Of a stretch of DNA of 7,667 nt, positions 6,901 through 7,667 are shown piece by piece. A program made the position numbers and the translations under genes. A model generated the notes under the pieces. That model was not told the DNA's origin. It did not search any database and saw only the letters and a list, made by a program, of their open reading frames with translations. Origin of the DNA: an uncultured delta proteobacterium (GTDB lineage Bacteria; UBA10199; GCA-002796325; 1-14-0-20-49-13); the NCBI GenBank assembly GCA_903868375.1, contig CAIPVD010000197.1:1-7667 (forward strand), given 5' to 3'. How positions within the stretch are numbered: position 1 is the stretch's first letter; each line of letters begins with the position of its first letter.

Positions 6901-7667
6901 AGAAGGCCATACACGATGCCATAAAACAACGATATGCAGATAATCATAATGTTGACGGCGGCGTTAATGCCGTGGATGTGAAGCAGATGTCCGATATATA
7001 TGGCGAGTGGCTTGAGGCGGCAAAGGTAGCATATGCTCATGATGGAGCGAAGTGGGTCGATCCTGCTATAAAGGACATCGAATCGACAATGAAGCAAGAC
7101 TTGGATCACCTTTATAAAATAGCTTACGACGGCGCCAACTGGCACTATGCAAGATTTGCAGAGGCGATAAGGGACAAAGATGTCGCCAATGCTGAAAAAG
7201 AATTGAAGGCATTTAACGAACAGTCGAGGATATGCTTTGAAAAATTCGACAACGTTAAGGCTAACTTCGCTGTAAGGCGCGGTCAAATGGAAGCAGATCT
7301 AGCAACGCTAAAAACTCCGCCCGCTCCCAAAAAACCAGCGTCAGCCCCTGCGCCAGTTGCTGCCGCGCCGAAGGCAGAACCAAAACCGGAACTGAAGCCA
7401 GAACCAAAGATGGGCCATGTGGAAATGCCTCTCAAAGGTGGGGCTGCGGATTTTGCGAAGATATTTGACCCTGTTAAAGACCTTACACCGCAGAATACGG
7501 CATCAGCAGGAAGTGCTGCCCACCCACATACGACAGAGGCGAAGAGGGAAGAAGGTAAATACGAGGTAGATAGAGAACAAAAGGTGGCGGATGCAAAAGC
7601 CGTAGCTGAAACTGCAGAGAAGAAAAGGCTGGATGATTCTATTGCTAAGAAATTTCCAGAGGCGAAG
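3960..7667 (+). CDS. Large modular helical-repeat protein of unknown function (3' partial)
   Basis: One frame is open from the stop at 3954-3956 to the right edge: at least 1236 codons without a stop, start at ATG 3960 (alternatives TTG 4014, ATG 4053; none has a good Shine-Dalgarno at normal spacing; GGAGG at 3990-3994 fits no start). I do not recognise the protein. No signal peptide or membrane segment is evident. Layout: residues 1-146, a Gly/Ser/Asn/Phe-rich head, poor in Lys and Glu; 147-400, charged alpha/beta region with strands such as HLIIIVNGKRYTV (222-234) and an HVHLDDDQHYFFDA stretch; 408-510, mixed domain; an Ala/Gly/Pro linker (about 512-535); helical module 1 (534-672); linker HPTPAAAAAP (673-682); helical module 2 (700-834); linker RPTPAASAAPAPKPK (835-849); mixed domain (850-960); helical module 3 (967-1118); Ala/Pro/Lys/Glu linker (1119-1150); then a charged helical tail. 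The modules are diverged copies of each other. Bead-and-linker architecture suggests a structural, scaffold or surface/secreted role, but this is inference. Confidence 0.88.
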   Translation, partial: MVHIPHNSFFGGDLPSFSLSDINSRLFGYQFMQSIGGGSSLFDSFSTSSVHFRSPAITQRPNIGSQALFGAYGRFAWNRATADYAGRTIPGATDLLNGAYNCYFVQNQFLPQNNIFLRGGGASSDLADSGNNIFGNRLPTSAPSSSMEPVHEEQRKEGPRHKDTVHPTFSEIDGLVAKYKDQLASNYEEHNGEQFQAITVKDDKKGLLKDLQESLNGKDKDHLIIIVNGKRYTVSEYDDFKKLKDKEFGSAVKSAQVTRVKDETEKVEVGGVKFVNVSHDSDVTGAAFHVHLDDDQHYFFDASRQDGERDIARLTGASDKEEALVFVEYEEGKQKFARWVEVGTRSTEHRLKDPDNPSKGFEMSVDTEIPPAFLVKLAQTAGVSITAASLYHQHPERDEDNGSGQQPSADDLKNGIDFINELAKYTKARIDYRVVNHDGVYVISTPDGANESELKSKINSEYQAAIDKANAKDPSPKHTEQIFATGLKDSYFRFFNDAEKAQPTIMAKREAVAAPVAGAPAGAVAAGSAVASSVSNLDGIRSSFDKIMKDSAGQDVSSEDISTLSGLNTKAMEISEEARTKGDKVKRHEAVQLADKISTFVQKLEGQALARANIHSNAFSKAIHEKNVDSAKTEFNKWKDQVKLAKGFNWLKENAQLKQKHDRMQTDLASLEHPTPAAAAAPAAKTAAASAPTSAFAQAEKDKATKARIKTVMDVYSKNSNIDVNPSDYSRVENDYFDLMIDAGATDFTAKGCPSVGPDYERDMALLKNRALARTGVHRQAFNTAIENKDGLAAGVKFDKWKEQISVAKGDKYLNDKALKQVQDEMQRSLDGPKRPTPAASAAPAPKPKVVDKAVEWWTQFAADRNNIQASGTIDDPKIHYDGPIDGNKFVVTFEYNKGIEDNPENRKLTDARIESVKRLMARFPNNLTIKINDVEYGNADAAKIAPNYYEQLLGWGSKKATPAPALDQKIENAKKMAKTKKAIHDAIKQRYADNHNVDGGVNAVDVKQMSDIYGEWLEAAKVAYAHDGAKWVDPAIKDIESTMKQDLDHLYKIAYDGANWHYARFAEAIRDKDVANAEKELKAFNEQSRICFEKFDNVKANFAVRRGQMEADLATLKTPPAPKKPASAPAPVAAAPKAEPKPELKPEPKMGHVEMPLKGGAADFAKIFDPVKDLTPQNTASAGSAAHPHTTEAKREEGKYEVDREQKVADAKAVAETAEKKRLDDSIAKKFPEAK
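5559..7313 (+). repeat. Three diverged copies of a roughly 135-150-residue helical module in the large protein
   Basis: Copies at 5559-5975, 6057-6461 and 6858-7313. Anchors: ALARANIHSNAFSKAI (His615), ALARTGVHRQAFNTAI (His778) and GANWHYARFAEAI (His1062). After each anchor come a (N/D)KD-like turn, then FNKWKDQVKLAKG / FDKWKEQISVAKG / LKAFNEQSRICFE, then a helix with MQTDLASL / MQRSLDG / MEADLATL, then a Pro-Thr/Pro-Ala linker. Copies 1 and 2 are adjacent; copy 3 follows an inserted mixed domain. Linkers 1 and 2 share the exact 16-base sequence TCCAACTCCAGCGGCA (5978-5993 and 6464-6479). Confidence 0.75.

Noticed and set aside
6399..7286. A 295-codon minus-strand open frame
   Set aside because: It lies wholly antisense to the large plus-strand gene. 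Its translation is Ile/Phe/Cys/Arg-rich with no domain, while the plus frame shows clear repeat structure.

Overview
The window is bacterial chromosomal DNA, densely coded and of moderate GC (judged by eye). The organism cannot be named. A near-consensus sigma-54 promoter, a 430-residue AsnRS like that of Bacillus and Thermus, a dihydroflavonol-reductase-like SDR and a four-helix-bundle (23S-IVP family) gene would suit an uncultivated Gram-negative or deltaproteobacteria-like lineage, but this is a weak inference.

Layout. (1) Positions 2-970, plus strand: the nearly complete 3' part of an extended-SDR (epimerase / dihydroflavonol-reductase-like) gene that enters from the left edge. (2) Positions 979-3725, minus strand: three co-oriented genes, read in the order four-helix-bundle protein (3725-3333), asparaginyl-tRNA synthetase asnS (3306-2014) and TPR protein (1944-979). 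The last converges on the SDR gene with 8 bp between the stop codons. The four-helix-bundle gene is bracketed by inverted copies of a short GTTGACC-type repeat. One arm ends a single base before the asnS start codon, so the gene looks like an inserted cassette. (3) Positions 3726-3959: a divergent intergenic region of about 234 bp with a sigma-54-type (-24/-12) promoter at 3927-3942 pointing right. (4) Positions 3960-7667, plus strand: one uninterrupted reading frame of at least 1236 codons that leaves the right edge. It encodes a large modular protein I do not recognise: a Gly/Ser/Asn/Phe-rich head, alpha/beta regions, and three diverged copies of a helical module joined by Ala/Pro-rich linkers.

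How the genes relate. asnS is a housekeeping translation gene. The SDR and TPR proteins have no visible functional link to it. The most unusual parts are the giant modular protein with its own sigma-54-like promoter, and the repeat-flanked four-helix-bundle cassette placed against asnS. No rRNA, tRNA, CRISPR array or transposase was seen.
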